DNA of 64,000 bases, taken from contig NZ_JBDZDQ010000003.1 in assembly GCF_040049295.1 (NCBI RefSeq), positions 558,001-622,000 of the forward strand, written 5' to 3'. Below the pieces are notes generated by a model. It was not told the origin of the DNA and searched no databases. It was given only the letters and a program-made list of their open reading frames with translations. A program made the translations under genes and the position numbers. This DNA is from Sphingomonas sp. KR3-1. Its GTDB lineage: Bacteria; Pseudomonadota; Alphaproteobacteria; Sphingomonadales; Sphingomonadaceae. How positions within the stretch are numbered: position 1 is the first letter of the stretch; the number at the start of each line of letters is the position of its first letter. Of the stretch, positions 41,652-50,598 are shown piece by piece.

Positions 41652-41764
41652 CTTGGTCGCTCTTGCCCTGACCCAGGGGATGGTCACGGCACGGTATCTC
41701 TCCGTCTGAGCGACGACCAAGCGGCTGGGGCCGCTTCGGTGCGTGCGACAGGCGACCAAGCGCC
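41648..41764 (+). promoter_or_regulatory. Candidate riboswitch expression platform
   Basis: GGCGCTTGGTCGC (41648-41660) overlaps the 3' strand of P1 and can pair perfectly with 41752-41764 (13 bp) or with 41714-41723 (10 bp). The two competing complements lie between the aptamer and btuB. Pairing of 41648-41660 downstream is incompatible with P1, as expected for a ligand-dependent switch. How it acts on the btuB start (SD GGGGGGA at 41831) is not clear. Confidence 0.45.
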
Positions 41765-41843
41765 CGCCGTTGCTCGTATCGGTCGTTCGCAGCAGCGCGC
41801 GGCAGGCCCCGGCCCTCGTTGCACAGGCGCGGGGGGATTACCC

Positions 41844-43778
41844 ATGTTGAAGACCAGTTTCGCTTCCCTGCTCGCGATCGCCGTGGCGACGCCGGCACTC
41901 GCCCAGACCGACAATGCGCCCGACAAGGACGCTCAGGACAAGATCGTCGTCACGGCGTCGCGCTCGGGCGAAGGCATCCCGCTCGAGAACCTGCCGGCAT
42001 CGGCAACCGTTATCGACGCGCAGCAGCTCGATCAGCGCCAGATCCGCATCGTCTCCGACGTGCTGCGCGACGTGCCCGGCATCGCCGTCAGCCGCACCGG
42101 CGCGGTCGGCAGCCAGACCCAGATCCGCATCCGCGGCACCGAAGGCAACCATGTGCTAGTCCTGATCGACGGCATCGAGGCCGCCGATCCCTATAACGGC
42201 GAATATGACTTCGGCACGCTGATCGCCGATCCGTCGGCGCGCATCGAAGTGCTGCGCGGCCAGCAGAGCTCGCTCTATGGCTCGGACGCGATCGGCGGCG
42301 TGATCAACTATATCACGCTCTCGGGCCGCGAGGCCCCCGGGTTCAGCGCGCGCGCCGAGGGCGGCTCGTTCGGCACCGTCAGCACCGCTGCCCGTGCCGC
42401 CGGCGCTTCGGGTGCGTTCGACTATGCGGTGTCGGGCAACTGGTACCACACCGATGGCTATGCCACCGCGCGCGGCGGCAGCCGCAATGTCGGCTCGGAC
42501 AATGTCGGCGCAACCGCCAAGGTGAACTGGCAGGCTGCGGAGAATTTCAAGCTCAGCGGCGTGCTGCGCTACAGCTACACCGACGCCGAGACCAACGACA
42601 CCGACAGCAACCCGGCGAGCCCGACCTTCGGCTACACGATCGACAGCCCCGGCGTGCATTTCACCAACGAAGCGTTCTACGGCCTGCTCAGCGCCGAGCT
42701 GACCGCGCTCGACGGCCGCTGGACCAACACGGTCTCGGGCCAGTTCTCCGACACCACCCGCAAGAATTATGACGGGTTCGGCTATGCCTATGGCGACAAG
42801 GGCCAGCGCTACAAGGGCTCGTTCGTCTCGAGCTTCCGCTTCGGCACCGACGCGATCCGCCACCGGCTGACCGCCGCGGTCGACTGGGAACGCGAGCAGT
42901 TCCAGAACACCTCGCCGCCCTCGCCCTATGTGTTCACCGGCGAGCGCAGCACCGACAATCTCGGCCTGGTCGCCGAATATGAGCTGACCGCGGGCGGCTT
43001 CACCGGCGGCGCTTCGGTGCGCCACGACGACAACAACCGCTTCGCCGACACGACGACCTGGCGCGTCCAGGCCGGCTACCGCCTGCCCACCGACACGCAC
43101 GTCCATGCCGCCTACGGCACCGGCGTAAAGAACCCGCTCTATTACGAGCTGTTCGGCTATGCGGACGGCAAGTATATCGGCAACCCGAACCTGAAGCCGG
43201 AAAAGTCGGAAGGCTGGGAAGCCGGCATCGACCAGCGCTTCCTGGATGGCAAGGCGACGATCGGCGCGACCCGGTTCGATTCGACGCTGAAGGACGAGAT
43301 CTACACCACCTATCCGGCGCCGAACTTTGTCGCCACGCCGGGCAACCGCGCTACGGATTCGAAGCAGCACGGTCTCGAGGTGTTCGCCACGCTCCAGCCG
43401 ATCGCGCAGGTGCGGATCGATGCGGCCTACACGCATCTCGAGGCAACCGAGGACGGCGTGACCGAAGTGCGCCGCCCGGGCGACATCGCCAGCTTCAACG
43501 CAACGCTGTTCAGCAAGGACCAGCGCTTCTCGGGAACGCTGACCGTACGCTACAACGGCCGCATGGACGATCTGGCCTATACCGATCCGAGCTTCGTGCC
43601 CGTGCGCGTCTCGCTCAAGCCGTACACGCTGGTGAACCTTGGCGCGCAATATCAGGTGATCAAGGGCGTCTCGGTGTTCGGCCGTGTCGAGAACCTGTTC
43701 GACGTGAAGTATGAGGAAGTGTTCGGCAACGCGACGCCGGGCCTCGCCGGCTATGGCGGCGTGCGCCTTGCCTTCTGA
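41844..43778 (+). CDS. btuB: TonB-dependent cobalamin receptor
   Basis: The 644-residue outer-membrane receptor has a signal peptide (MLKTSFASLLAIAVATPALA|QT) and a TonB-box-like segment (DKIVVTASRSGE). The plug includes LRDVPGIAVSRTGAVGSQTQIRIRGTEGNHVLVLIDGIEA and ADPSARIEVLRGQQSSLYGSDAIGGVINYIT. A 22-strand barrel follows, ending in ...GYGGVRLAF. Size and plug sequence match BtuB, and the upstream cobalamin riboswitch plus downstream BtuFCD confirm the substrate. ATG 41844 follows GGGGGGA; frames reaching into the riboswitch are not used. The stop overlaps the btuF start by one base. Confidence 0.95.
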   Translation: MLKTSFASLLAIAVATPALAQTDNAPDKDAQDKIVVTASRSGEGIPLENLPASATVIDAQQLDQRQIRIVSDVLRDVPGIAVSRTGAVGSQTQIRIRGTEGNHVLVLIDGIEAADPYNGEYDFGTLIADPSARIEVLRGQQSSLYGSDAIGGVINYITLSGREAPGFSARAEGGSFGTVSTAARAAGASGAFDYAVSGNWYHTDGYATARGGSRNVGSDNVGATAKVNWQAAENFKLSGVLRYSYTDAETNDTDSNPASPTFGYTIDSPGVHFTNEAFYGLLSAELTALDGRWTNTVSGQFSDTTRKNYDGFGYAYGDKGQRYKGSFVSSFRFGTDAIRHRLTAAVDWEREQFQNTSPPSPYVFTGERSTDNLGLVAEYELTAGGFTGGASVRHDDNNRFADTTTWRVQAGYRLPTDTHVHAAYGTGVKNPLYYELFGYADGKYIGNPNLKPEKSEGWEAGIDQRFLDGKATIGATRFDSTLKDEIYTTYPAPNFVATPGNRATDSKQHGLEVFATLQPIAQVRIDAAYTHLEATEDGVTEVRRPGDIASFNATLFSKDQRFSGTLTVRYNGRMDDLAYTDPSFVPVRVSLKPYTLVNLGAQYQVIKGVSVFGRVENLFDVKYEEVFGNATPGLAGYGGVRLAF

Positions 43779-44683
43779 TGCGTAGCCTCGGCCTGGCTCT
43801 CGGGCTGCTAGCCGCCGCGCTGCCGGTTTCGACCGGCAGCGCGGAGCGGCCGGCGAACGGCACTGCCCCGCTGCGCAAGCCGATGCGGGTGATGTCGCTC
43901 AATACCTGCACCGATCAGCTCGTGCTCGAGCTGCTGCCGCCCGAGCGCATCGCATCGGTGACCATGCTGTCGCTCGATCCGGGCGATTCGCTGATGGCGG
44001 CCGAGGCGAAACGCGTGGCGATCAACCACGGCCTCGCCGAGGAAGTGGTCCGCCAGAAGCCCGACCTCGTGATCGCCAGCCCCTTCTCCACACCAGCGGT
44101 GCGCAGCATGCTCAAGCGGCTGAACTATCCGATGATCGAAGTCGGCGCAGCGAACAGCTTCGACGATATCCGCAGCATGACCCGCCAGGTTGCCGCCGCC
44201 GTGGGCGAGGTCGCGCGGGGCGAGGCGCTGATCGCCGAGATGGACGCAAAACTCGCCGCGCTTGCCCGTGCGCCGCATGCCACTTATCGCATCGCCGCCT
44301 GGGACCGGTTCGGCTTTGGCAGCGGCGCCGGCACGCTGCCGGGCGCGATCTTCGAAGCGGCGGGCGCCCATAATGTCGCGGCCGATCCGCCCGCCTCCAA
44401 CTATGGACGGCCCGATGCCGAAGTGCTGCTCGAGGCCGCTCCCCCGCTGCTGGTCCAGGGCGCGCCCGGCGTGCCCAAGCCGAGCCTGGGCGACGATGTC
44501 GAGGCGCACCGCGTCGTTCGCCGCTTCTGGTCGAGCCAGGGGCGCATGCTGAACATCCCCCAGGCCTATTATGTCTGCGGCACGCCGCGCATCGCGGAGG
44601 CCGTTCGGCTGCTCCGCGAACAGCTTAAGATCGCCGCCGCACGCGCGAACACTCCCCTTCCCTTTGCAGGAGCACGGCAATGA
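43778..44683 (+). CDS. btuF: Periplasmic cobalamin-binding protein BtuF
   Basis: The 301-residue class-III binding protein has a signal peptide (LGLALGLLAAALPVSTGSA). Two lobes are bridged by a long helix: MRVMSLNTCTDQLVLELLPPERIASVTMLS opens lobe 1, DLVIASPFSTPAVRSMLKRLNYPMIEVG continues it, and GAIFEAAGAHNVAAD lies in lobe 2. It captures B12 in the periplasm and docks on BtuC2D2. Its ATG overlaps the btuB stop (TGATG) and its end overlaps the btuC start by four bases, so the operon is translationally coupled. Confidence 0.9.
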   Translation: MRSLGLALGLLAAALPVSTGSAERPANGTAPLRKPMRVMSLNTCTDQLVLELLPPERIASVTMLSLDPGDSLMAAEAKRVAINHGLAEEVVRQKPDLVIASPFSTPAVRSMLKRLNYPMIEVGAANSFDDIRSMTRQVAAAVGEVARGEALIAEMDAKLAALARAPHATYRIAAWDRFGFGSGAGTLPGAIFEAAGAHNVAADPPASNYGRPDAEVLLEAAPPLLVQGAPGVPKPSLGDDVEAHRVVRRFWSSQGRMLNIPQAYYVCGTPRIAEAVRLLREQLKIAAARANTPLPFAGARQ

Positions 44684-45663
44684 ATCGCTGGCTCATCCCG
44701 GCGCTGCTAGCGGTGCTGCTGATCGCCTCGCTGCTATCGCTGATCTGCGGCACCGTCTGGCTCACCCCGGGCGAGCTGTTCGCCGGCCTTGCCGATCCTC
44801 ACCCGAGCCTTGCCGGGATGGTGCTGACCGAGATCCGCCTGCCCCGGCTCGCGCTCGGCATCCTGATCGGCGCGATCCTCGGCCTTGCCGGCGCGGTGCT
44901 CCAGGGGCTGCTGCGCAATCCGCTCGCCGAGCCGGGGCTTCTCGGGGTCGCCGGCGGTGCCAGCCTGGGCGCGGTGATCGCGATCTATTTCGGCTTCACC
45001 GCCAGCTTCGCGCTTGCTTCGCCGATCTTCGCCCTGATCGGGGCGATGATCACCGCGGGCATCGCATTCGCGCTGGCGCGCGGGGGCGGCACGCTCTCGC
45101 TGATCTTGGCGGGCACGGCGATCTCGAGCATCGCCTTTGCCGGCGTCTATCTCGCGCTCAACCTCGCGCCCAATCCCTATGCGGCCTATGAGATGACCAC
45201 CTGGCTGATGGGCTCGCTGCAGGATCGCAGCTGGGACCATGTCCAGCTCGCCGCGCCCTTCATCCTGTTCGGCGGCTCGGTGCTGCTGTTCACCGGCCGC
45301 GCGCTCGATGCGATGGCGCTGGGCGAAGTGCAGGCGGAGAGCCTCGGCGTCGATATCGGCCGGGTAAGGCTGCTCACGCTGGTCGGCACGGCGTTTGGGG
45401 TCGGCGCGGCCACCGCAGTGACCGGGGCGGTCAGCTTCGTCGGGCTGCTAGCCCCCCACCTCGTGCGCCCGCTGGTCGGCTATCGCCCGGCGGCGACTTT
45501 GGTCCCCGCCGGGATTGCCGGCGCGATCCTGGTGGTCGTCGCCGATATCTGCACGCGCCTGATCCATATCGGACCGCCGATCCAGCTCGGGGTGTTCATC
45601 TCGCTCGTCGGTGCGCCCTTCTTCCTGTGGCTGGTGCTGCATGTCCGCGGGAGGACCGCATGA
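44680..45663 (+). CDS. btuC: Cobalamin ABC transporter permease BtuC
   Basis: The 327-residue FecCD-family permease has about ten membrane helices. TEIRLPRLALGILIGAILGLAGAVLQGLLRNPLAEPGLLGVAGGASLGAV is the family signature, and VSFVGLLAPHLVRPLVGYRPAATLVPAGIAGA carries the coupling helices that meet BtuD. It overlaps both neighbours by four bases (ATGA). Confidence 0.93.
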   Translation: MNRWLIPALLAVLLIASLLSLICGTVWLTPGELFAGLADPHPSLAGMVLTEIRLPRLALGILIGAILGLAGAVLQGLLRNPLAEPGLLGVAGGASLGAVIAIYFGFTASFALASPIFALIGAMITAGIAFALARGGGTLSLILAGTAISSIAFAGVYLALNLAPNPYAAYEMTTWLMGSLQDRSWDHVQLAAPFILFGGSVLLFTGRALDAMALGEVQAESLGVDIGRVRLLTLVGTAFGVGAATAVTGAVSFVGLLAPHLVRPLVGYRPAATLVPAGIAGAILVVVADICTRLIHIGPPIQLGVFISLVGAPFFLWLVLHVRGRTA

Positions 45664-46427
45664 GCGCGCTTCACTTCGAGAATGTCTCGGTCGTGCGCGA
45701 CGGCCGGCCGATCCTCGACGGGATCGACGCCAGTTTCGCGGCGGGCAAGCTGACCGCAGTGATCGGCCCGAACGGTGCGGGCAAGAGCACCTTGCTCCAG
45801 CTCGCAGTCGGCTTGCTGAAGCCCGATGCGGGAACGGTGCGGCTGGGCGATACCGATATCGCCACGCTCAGCCGCAAGGCACTGGCGAGCCGTCGCGCCT
45901 ATCTGCCGCAAAACGCCGCGATCGACTGGCCGATCAGCGTGGAGCGCGTAGTGGCGCTGGGCCTGCTCCCGCAACTTCCGGTGTTCGGTGGCATCCCCGC
46001 GGCACTGCAGCCGGCGGTCGAGCGGGCGTTGGAGGCGTGCGACATCACGGCGCTGCGCCACCGCCAGGCGACGACACTCTCGGGCGGGGAGTTGGCCCGG
46101 GTGATGCTCGCCCGTGCGATCGTCGGCGATCCCGAGCTCCTGATCGTGGACGAACCGACCTCGGAGCTGGACCCGCGCCACAGCATCGACGCCGCCCGCC
46201 GCCTGCGTGCCCACGCAGATGCCGGGCGCACGGTGGTGGTGGCGATCCACGACCTCGACCTGGCGCTACGCTTCGCCGACGAGATCGTGGCGGTTCGCGA
46301 CGGCAAGCTGCTCGGCGCCGGGCCGGTCAACCAGGTGATGACCGAGGCGATGCTGGCCGAGCTCTACGACGTCCGCGTCCGCATCACGCGCGACGCGGAG
46401 GGCGCGGCGATCCGCTTTCTCGACTGA
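45660..46427 (+). CDS. btuD: Cobalamin ABC transporter ATPase BtuD
   Basis: The 255-residue ATPase has Walker A GPNGAGKST, Q-loop YLPQNAAID, signature TLSGGELARVMLARAI, Walker B LLIVDEPTSELD and H-loop VVAIHDLDLAL. It powers BtuC2D2. The start is ATG 45660, overlapping the btuC stop; a GTG-led longer frame would sit inside btuC. It closes the btu operon just before the two convergent tRNA genes. Confidence 0.93.
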   Translation: MSALHFENVSVVRDGRPILDGIDASFAAGKLTAVIGPNGAGKSTLLQLAVGLLKPDAGTVRLGDTDIATLSRKALASRRAYLPQNAAIDWPISVERVVALGLLPQLPVFGGIPAALQPAVERALEACDITALRHRQATTLSGGELARVMLARAIVGDPELLIVDEPTSELDPRHSIDAARRLRAHADAGRTVVVAIHDLDLALRFADEIVAVRDGKLLGAGPVNQVMTEAMLAELYDVRVRITRDAEGAAIRFLD

Positions 46428-46436
46428 ATGGGAAAG

Positions 46437-46513
<77 letters not shown>

Positions 46514-46561
46514 ACGCGGATTGCGGCCCTAGGCGCAAAGCGTGGGACACACAAGTGTTGC

Positions 46562-46638
46562 TGGTGGGCCCGGCAGGACTTGAACCCGCAACCTAGCCGT
46601 TATGAGCGGCCAGCTCTAACCAATTGAGCTACAGGCCC
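46562..46638 (-). tRNA. tRNA with CAT anticodon, probably tRNA-Ile2
   Basis: On the reverse strand the acceptor GGGCCTG pairs with CGGGCCC (one G-U). The anticodon arm GGCCG-CTCATAA-CGGCT has CAT. The T-arm GCGGGTTCAAGTCCTGC and encoded CCA complete it. The GGTTCAAGTCC T-arm is what I remember for the lysidine-modified Ile(CAT) class rather than elongator Met, but the class cannot be proven without TilS-substrate analysis. Confidence 0.85.
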
Positions 46639-46663
46639 CCAGCAACCCGGCCCTAGCGGAAGG

Positions 46664-47692
46664 TCAGGCCGGGCCGCAAGCCGCTGCGACGATCTCGTCC
46701 ACCGAAGCGGCGCGAACGCCCAGCTGGTCGAGCAGCGCCAGCACCGCATCCCACCAGTGCAGGAACGCCGCCAGGTCCGCCGCAGTGCGCACATAGGGCG
46801 TGTGACCGGGCTCGACCGAGGGCGAATGGAAGGCGAAGTTGAGCAGCCGCAGCCCCTCGCCGACGGCGACGCGGATCGCCTCCTTGGCTTCGTGCAGCGG
46901 CATGTCCTCGGGGGTCAGCGAGACGCGCGACAAAAGGCCCAGCCGCGCGGCGATGCCGATGCCCCGGGGAAAGCGGCCCAGCCGGCGGTGCAGCCCGGCG
47001 CCACCGCTGCGCATCCGGCCGGTGAAGACGGTGGTGAACGGTATCTCGACCACCGGGCCGAGGCGGAAGGCGTGATTGGGCACCGCGACGAAATCGGGGC
47101 CGCCCTCATCGGCATAGCAATAGCCCGAACGCATCGAGCTATCGATCCGGTAGCCCAGTTCGGCGAGCAGCGCCGGCGTCTCCGGCCCGATCCCATAGCG
47201 ACCGGCGCGGTAGACGAGCGGACGCTTGCCGAACGCCTGGGTGAGCCGCTCGGTCAGCGCGACCAACTTGGCCCGCTGCAGCTCGAGCGGAAGATTGGCG
47301 GTGAAGCTGTTGAACCCGGTCACCTCCTCTTCGAAGGGCGGGTTGACCCAGGGATGGAGCTGCGTGCCTACCGCCGAGCGGCCATCCGCGATCAACGCGC
47401 GCAGGATCTCGACCGCGCTTGGCGAGGACACGACCGGATAGTCGACGAGATAGGTAAGCGGCACGCCGGCCGCGGCGAAGCGCGCGTGCACCGGCGGCAG
47501 CGCGGCCATGTGGCTGGTGCCGTCGGCATCCGCCCGGAGCGGTGCGCTCCAGTCGAACTCTTCCTCGGTGTCGACGAAGACCGTGAAGCGCGTGCCGAAC
47601 GTATCGGGCCACCGGACAAGGGAATCGGGACCGGGCGCGGGCACGCGGTAGCCGCCGCGACGTGCATCGCGATCGGGTGCCCCGTTCCCCAC
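46664..47692 (-). CDS. Polysaccharide deacetylase family protein (WalW-like)
   Basis: The 342-residue protein has the NodB-like deacetylase layout: FTVFVDTEEEFDW (acidic metal residue), LTYLVDYPVV, GTQLHPWVNPPF with the metal histidine, and GRYGIGPETPALLAELGYRIDSSMRSGY. LLNFAFHSPSVEPGHTPYVRT near the end supplies the late histidine. It may act on a surface or exopolysaccharide, though the exact substrate is unknown. The start is GTG 47692, one base after the stop of the sensor kinase (TGAAGTG), so it is translationally coupled to it. Confidence 0.85.
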   Translation of the reverse strand: MGNGAPDRDARRGGYRVPAPGPDSLVRWPDTFGTRFTVFVDTEEEFDWSAPLRADADGTSHMAALPPVHARFAAAGVPLTYLVDYPVVSSPSAVEILRALIADGRSAVGTQLHPWVNPPFEEEVTGFNSFTANLPLELQRAKLVALTERLTQAFGKRPLVYRAGRYGIGPETPALLAELGYRIDSSMRSGYCYADEGGPDFVAVPNHAFRLGPVVEIPFTTVFTGRMRSGGAGLHRRLGRFPRGIGIAARLGLLSRVSLTPEDMPLHEAKEAIRVAVGEGLRLLNFAFHSPSVEPGHTPYVRTAADLAAFLHWWDAVLALLDQLGVRAASVDEIVAAACGPA

Positions 47693-47693
47693 T

Positions 47694-49883
47694 TCAGTTC
47701 AGATGTGCCTGGCCCACCTGCTCGTTTACGGCGGCCGGGAGCCGCAAAGTCAAGCTTTCCCGCCCGATCACCAGCGCGCCGCCCAGCTCGCGCGCGAGAT
47801 TGCGCGCCAAGCGCAGCGCGAAGCCCGTGCCGAGCAGCGTCGCGTCCTCATGCTCGTCGTCGATGTCGAGCACCGAATCGCCGGGATAGTCGGCAAGCGC
47901 CTGCGGGCGATCGATCGTGATCGCCACCTGGTCGGTGCCTTCGGATGCCATGTGCACGCCGATCCGCTCGCCCTGCCCGCTCGCCGAGACGAGCGTGGCG
48001 AGCAGGCGCGCGAGCAGCCGCTCGACCGCGCGGCGATCACCGGTGACCGAGAGGTCCGCGATCGGCAGCGCGATCACCGAGCCACGCAGCTCCGAGAGCG
48101 GCGCGAGATCGTCGACTATCATCGCGAGCACCGGGCGCAACGCGATCCGGCCGGGCACCAGCGAGAGCGCAGCGCTGTCGATCCGCGCGGCAAGGTCGAT
48201 ATCGTCGATCGCGCCGAGCAACTCGCGTGCCTGGGCGCGGATCACCTGGGCGCGGTCGCGATAGGCATCGCCGACCGGGCCGAGCATCTGCGCCTCGATC
48301 ATCTCGGCGAAGCCGGCGATCGCGTTGGTCGGCGTGCGCAGCTCATGGACGAGCTGGCGCAGCGAATCGGCGGGCATCGCCGCGGTGGCGGTGCGCACCG
48401 GTTCGGCGCGCTCGTCGATGCGCGGGCGGCGCGCCGTGCCGCGATAGCCGGTGAACCGGCCATTGCTCGGGTCGAAGACCGGAATCGCCGAGATCAGCCA
48501 GTCGCCCGCGGCATCCGATTCGCCTTCCACAGCCAAGCGGGCGTTGGAGAAGCCGGCGCGGCGGCGGAACGCGCCGGCGGCGATGCCATCGACGCGCGAA
48601 CTGTCCGGCACGCCCGGCGCGGCCTGGCTGTCGAGCGAAACGCCGACCAGCGGCGCGCGGCTGACGCCGTCGACCCAGCGGATCATGCCCTTGGCATCGG
48701 TCTCGAAGCGGAATTCGTCGGCGACGCGCGGCGCCGGCAGCTCGGCGGGCCCGGCTTCCTCGCGGTGACGCCAGAACGCATCGATCCGGGCCACGACGTC
48801 GGCGATCTCGAAAGTGCCGTCATCGTCCCCCGCGGCTTCTGCCGCGATCTGCCGCACTTCTGCAGCCAGGCCGTCCCTGTAATCCATCGCCGGACCCTGC
48901 GCCGCGGGTTCGGGCGGTGCAATCGCTTCGGCGGAAACGAGTGACTCGCCTGTCCCGGATTGGACCGGGTGGATCGGATTTTGCGGCGCTTCACTAGCTT
49001 GCGCAATCGAGGGCGCCAAGCCCGCGAGGGCGATGAAGGAGAGATCCTCTGCGTCCTGCGCAGCAGCGATGGGGACGGGAGGCGCTTCCGCCGGGGGATC
49101 TGCCAGAGGCGCGGGCGCGATGCGTTCGCCCGGCTCGGGCAGCCGCGCGAGCAGCGTCGAGAGGCTCGCCTCGTGCGTCGGCTGCCGCGCCGGCAGCGTT
49201 GCGCTCCAATAGCGAATAGGTGCCTCGCCCGGCTCAGCGTCGACGGGTTCGGGTTCGGGTTCTGGCGCTTGCGCCGCAACTGGCTCGGGTTCCGGCAGCG
49301 CCTGCGGTTCGGGTTCCGGTTCGATCTCGACGGGGGCGTCGGCAACCTCGGCAGGATGCGCGGCGACGACTTCGGACCAGTCGATGGCGACTGCCTCGAC
49401 GGCTTCCTCAGCCACCGCTTCCGGCGCGATCGCCTGCACGGCTTCCTTCACTGTCTCGTCAGGCAGCACGAAATCGATCCGTCCGAAGCTTTCCAGCGCG
49501 CGGCGTACCACCGGGCTCAGGTCACGGCGATTGCGCAACACCGCGCGGCCCGCTGGCGCAAGCTCGGGAAGCAGCTGGATCCATTCGGCGGAGTTCATCC
49601 GCGCGCTGCGCAGAACCGGCAGCGCGACCTGAAGCTCATCGAGCGCGAACAGGCGGACGAGCGGCGGCGGCGGATCGGCAAATTCGAGCGCACGGGCACT
49701 GGCTGCACGGACTGGCAGCGGCACGGAATCGCGGATCGAGCGGAGCACGCCCATTGCCCGGGCGCCGGCAACCGCGCGACGTCGCCCGATCAGGTCGACC
49801 AGCTGTCGCCATGCGGACTGGACGCCGTAAGGCGTACTCAGATCCGAGGTGAGCACGGTCTCCAATGTATCGTCGAAGCGCAA
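47694..49883 (-). CDS. Soluble sensor histidine kinase with DUF2336-like N terminus
   Basis: The 729-residue protein has no membrane helix. An N-terminal all-helical repeat domain (FDDTLETVL...SARALEFADPPPPLVRLFALDELQVALPVLRSARM) resembles DUF2336. A Glu/Pro-rich linker follows (EIEPEPEPQALPEPEPVAAQAP). A PAS-like segment (FRFETDAKGMIRWVDGVSRAPLVG) precedes the HisKA box QLVHELRTPTNAIAGF (H513). The ATPase half is degenerate: the N-box asparagine is missing (RRAVERLLARLLATLV), while GTGFALRLARNLARELGG is kept. The start is uncertain: TTG 49883 (MRFDDTLETVL) has a GGGTGG ahead; TTG 49991 is an alternative. Confidence 0.75.
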   Translation of the reverse strand: MRFDDTLETVLTSDLSTPYGVQSAWRQLVDLIGRRRAVAGARAMGVLRSIRDSVPLPVRAASARALEFADPPPPLVRLFALDELQVALPVLRSARMNSAEWIQLLPELAPAGRAVLRNRRDLSPVVRRALESFGRIDFVLPDETVKEAVQAIAPEAVAEEAVEAVAIDWSEVVAAHPAEVADAPVEIEPEPEPQALPEPEPVAAQAPEPEPEPVDAEPGEAPIRYWSATLPARQPTHEASLSTLLARLPEPGERIAPAPLADPPAEAPPVPIAAAQDAEDLSFIALAGLAPSIAQASEAPQNPIHPVQSGTGESLVSAEAIAPPEPAAQGPAMDYRDGLAAEVRQIAAEAAGDDDGTFEIADVVARIDAFWRHREEAGPAELPAPRVADEFRFETDAKGMIRWVDGVSRAPLVGVSLDSQAAPGVPDSSRVDGIAAGAFRRRAGFSNARLAVEGESDAAGDWLISAIPVFDPSNGRFTGYRGTARRPRIDERAEPVRTATAAMPADSLRQLVHELRTPTNAIAGFAEMIEAQMLGPVGDAYRDRAQVIRAQARELLGAIDDIDLAARIDSAALSLVPGRIALRPVLAMIVDDLAPLSELRGSVIALPIADLSVTGDRRAVERLLARLLATLVSASGQGERIGVHMASEGTDQVAITIDRPQALADYPGDSVLDIDDEHEDATLLGTGFALRLARNLARELGGALVIGRESLTLRLPAAVNEQVGQAHLN

Positions 49884-49995
49884 CGCGTGCCCACCCTTTA
49901 CCCGACGCTGCAACGCGCGCCGTAACGAATCCTTAACCCGCCAAACGCCTGTTCGGAACCGTCCATTTCGGCACGTCGCATTGTGGGACAATTGC

Positions 49996-50029
49996 GTTGC
50001 GGCGTAATAATATTATGTCTAAACGCAAC
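49996..50029. promoter_or_regulatory. Inverted repeat upstream of the Lrp gene
   Basis: GTTGCG (49996-50001) and CGCAAC (50024-50029) flank the AT-rich palindrome ATAATATTAT (50007-50016). It sits about 35-70 bp before the lrp-like start and may be its autoregulatory site and promoter; it also lies upstream of the divergent kinase gene. Confidence 0.4.
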
Positions 50030-50064
50030 ACACGGAAACGAATCAAAAGAAAGAAGGAACATAA

Positions 50065-50526
50065 ATGCGATTCGACGACATCGACGTCCGGATCCTCGGC
50101 CTGTTGCAGGATAATGGCCGCATGACCAATGTCGAGCTTGCCGAACGTGTTGGATTGACCGCGCCGCCTTGCCTGCGCCGCGTGCGCGCGCTCGAGCAAC
50201 AAGGCGCGATCACCGGCTATCACGCCGCGCTCGATCCCGCTGCGCTCGGCTACAACCTCACCGTGTTCGCGATGGTCAGCCTGAAGAGCCAGGCCGAATC
50301 CGATCTCCGCGCCTTCGAGCAGATGATGGCCGAGATCCCCGAGGTTCGCGAATGCCACATGCTCAACGGCGAGATCGATTTCATCCTGAAGATCGTCGCG
50401 CCCGACCTGCAGAGCTTCCAGCACATCCTGACGACGCGCCTCACGCCGGCGCCGAATGTCGAGCATGTGAAGACATCACTCACCATCCGCACGTCCAAGG
50501 CATTGCCCGGCGTGCCGGTCGCCTGA
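50065..50526 (+). CDS. Lrp/AsnC family transcriptional regulator
   Basis: This 153-residue regulator has an N-terminal winged helix-turn-helix (DDIDVRILGLLQDNGRMTNVELAERVGLTAPPCLRRVRALEQQGAITGYHA) and a C-terminal RAM domain (VFAMVSLKSQAESDLRAFEQMMAEIPEVRECHMLNGEIDFILKIVAPDL). The RAM domain usually binds an amino acid. The ATG at 50065 has AAGGA 8 nt upstream. It is a single gene with its own terminator; its targets cannot be told. Confidence 0.94.
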   Translation: MRFDDIDVRILGLLQDNGRMTNVELAERVGLTAPPCLRRVRALEQQGAITGYHAALDPAALGYNLTVFAMVSLKSQAESDLRAFEQMMAEIPEVRECHMLNGEIDFILKIVAPDLQSFQHILTTRLTPAPNVEHVKTSLTIRTSKALPGVPVA

Positions 50527-50547
50527 CCCACGGTATCTCGGGAAACG

Positions 50548-50582
50548 AAAGGGGCGGCCCGAAAGCCGCCCCTTTCTTTTTC
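50548..50582 (+). terminator. Intrinsic terminator of the Lrp gene
   Basis: An 11-bp stem (50548-50558 with 50565-50575) is followed by a TTTCTTTTT tract. Confidence 0.88.
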
Positions 50583-50598
50583 AGGCCCGAGGCCGCGC

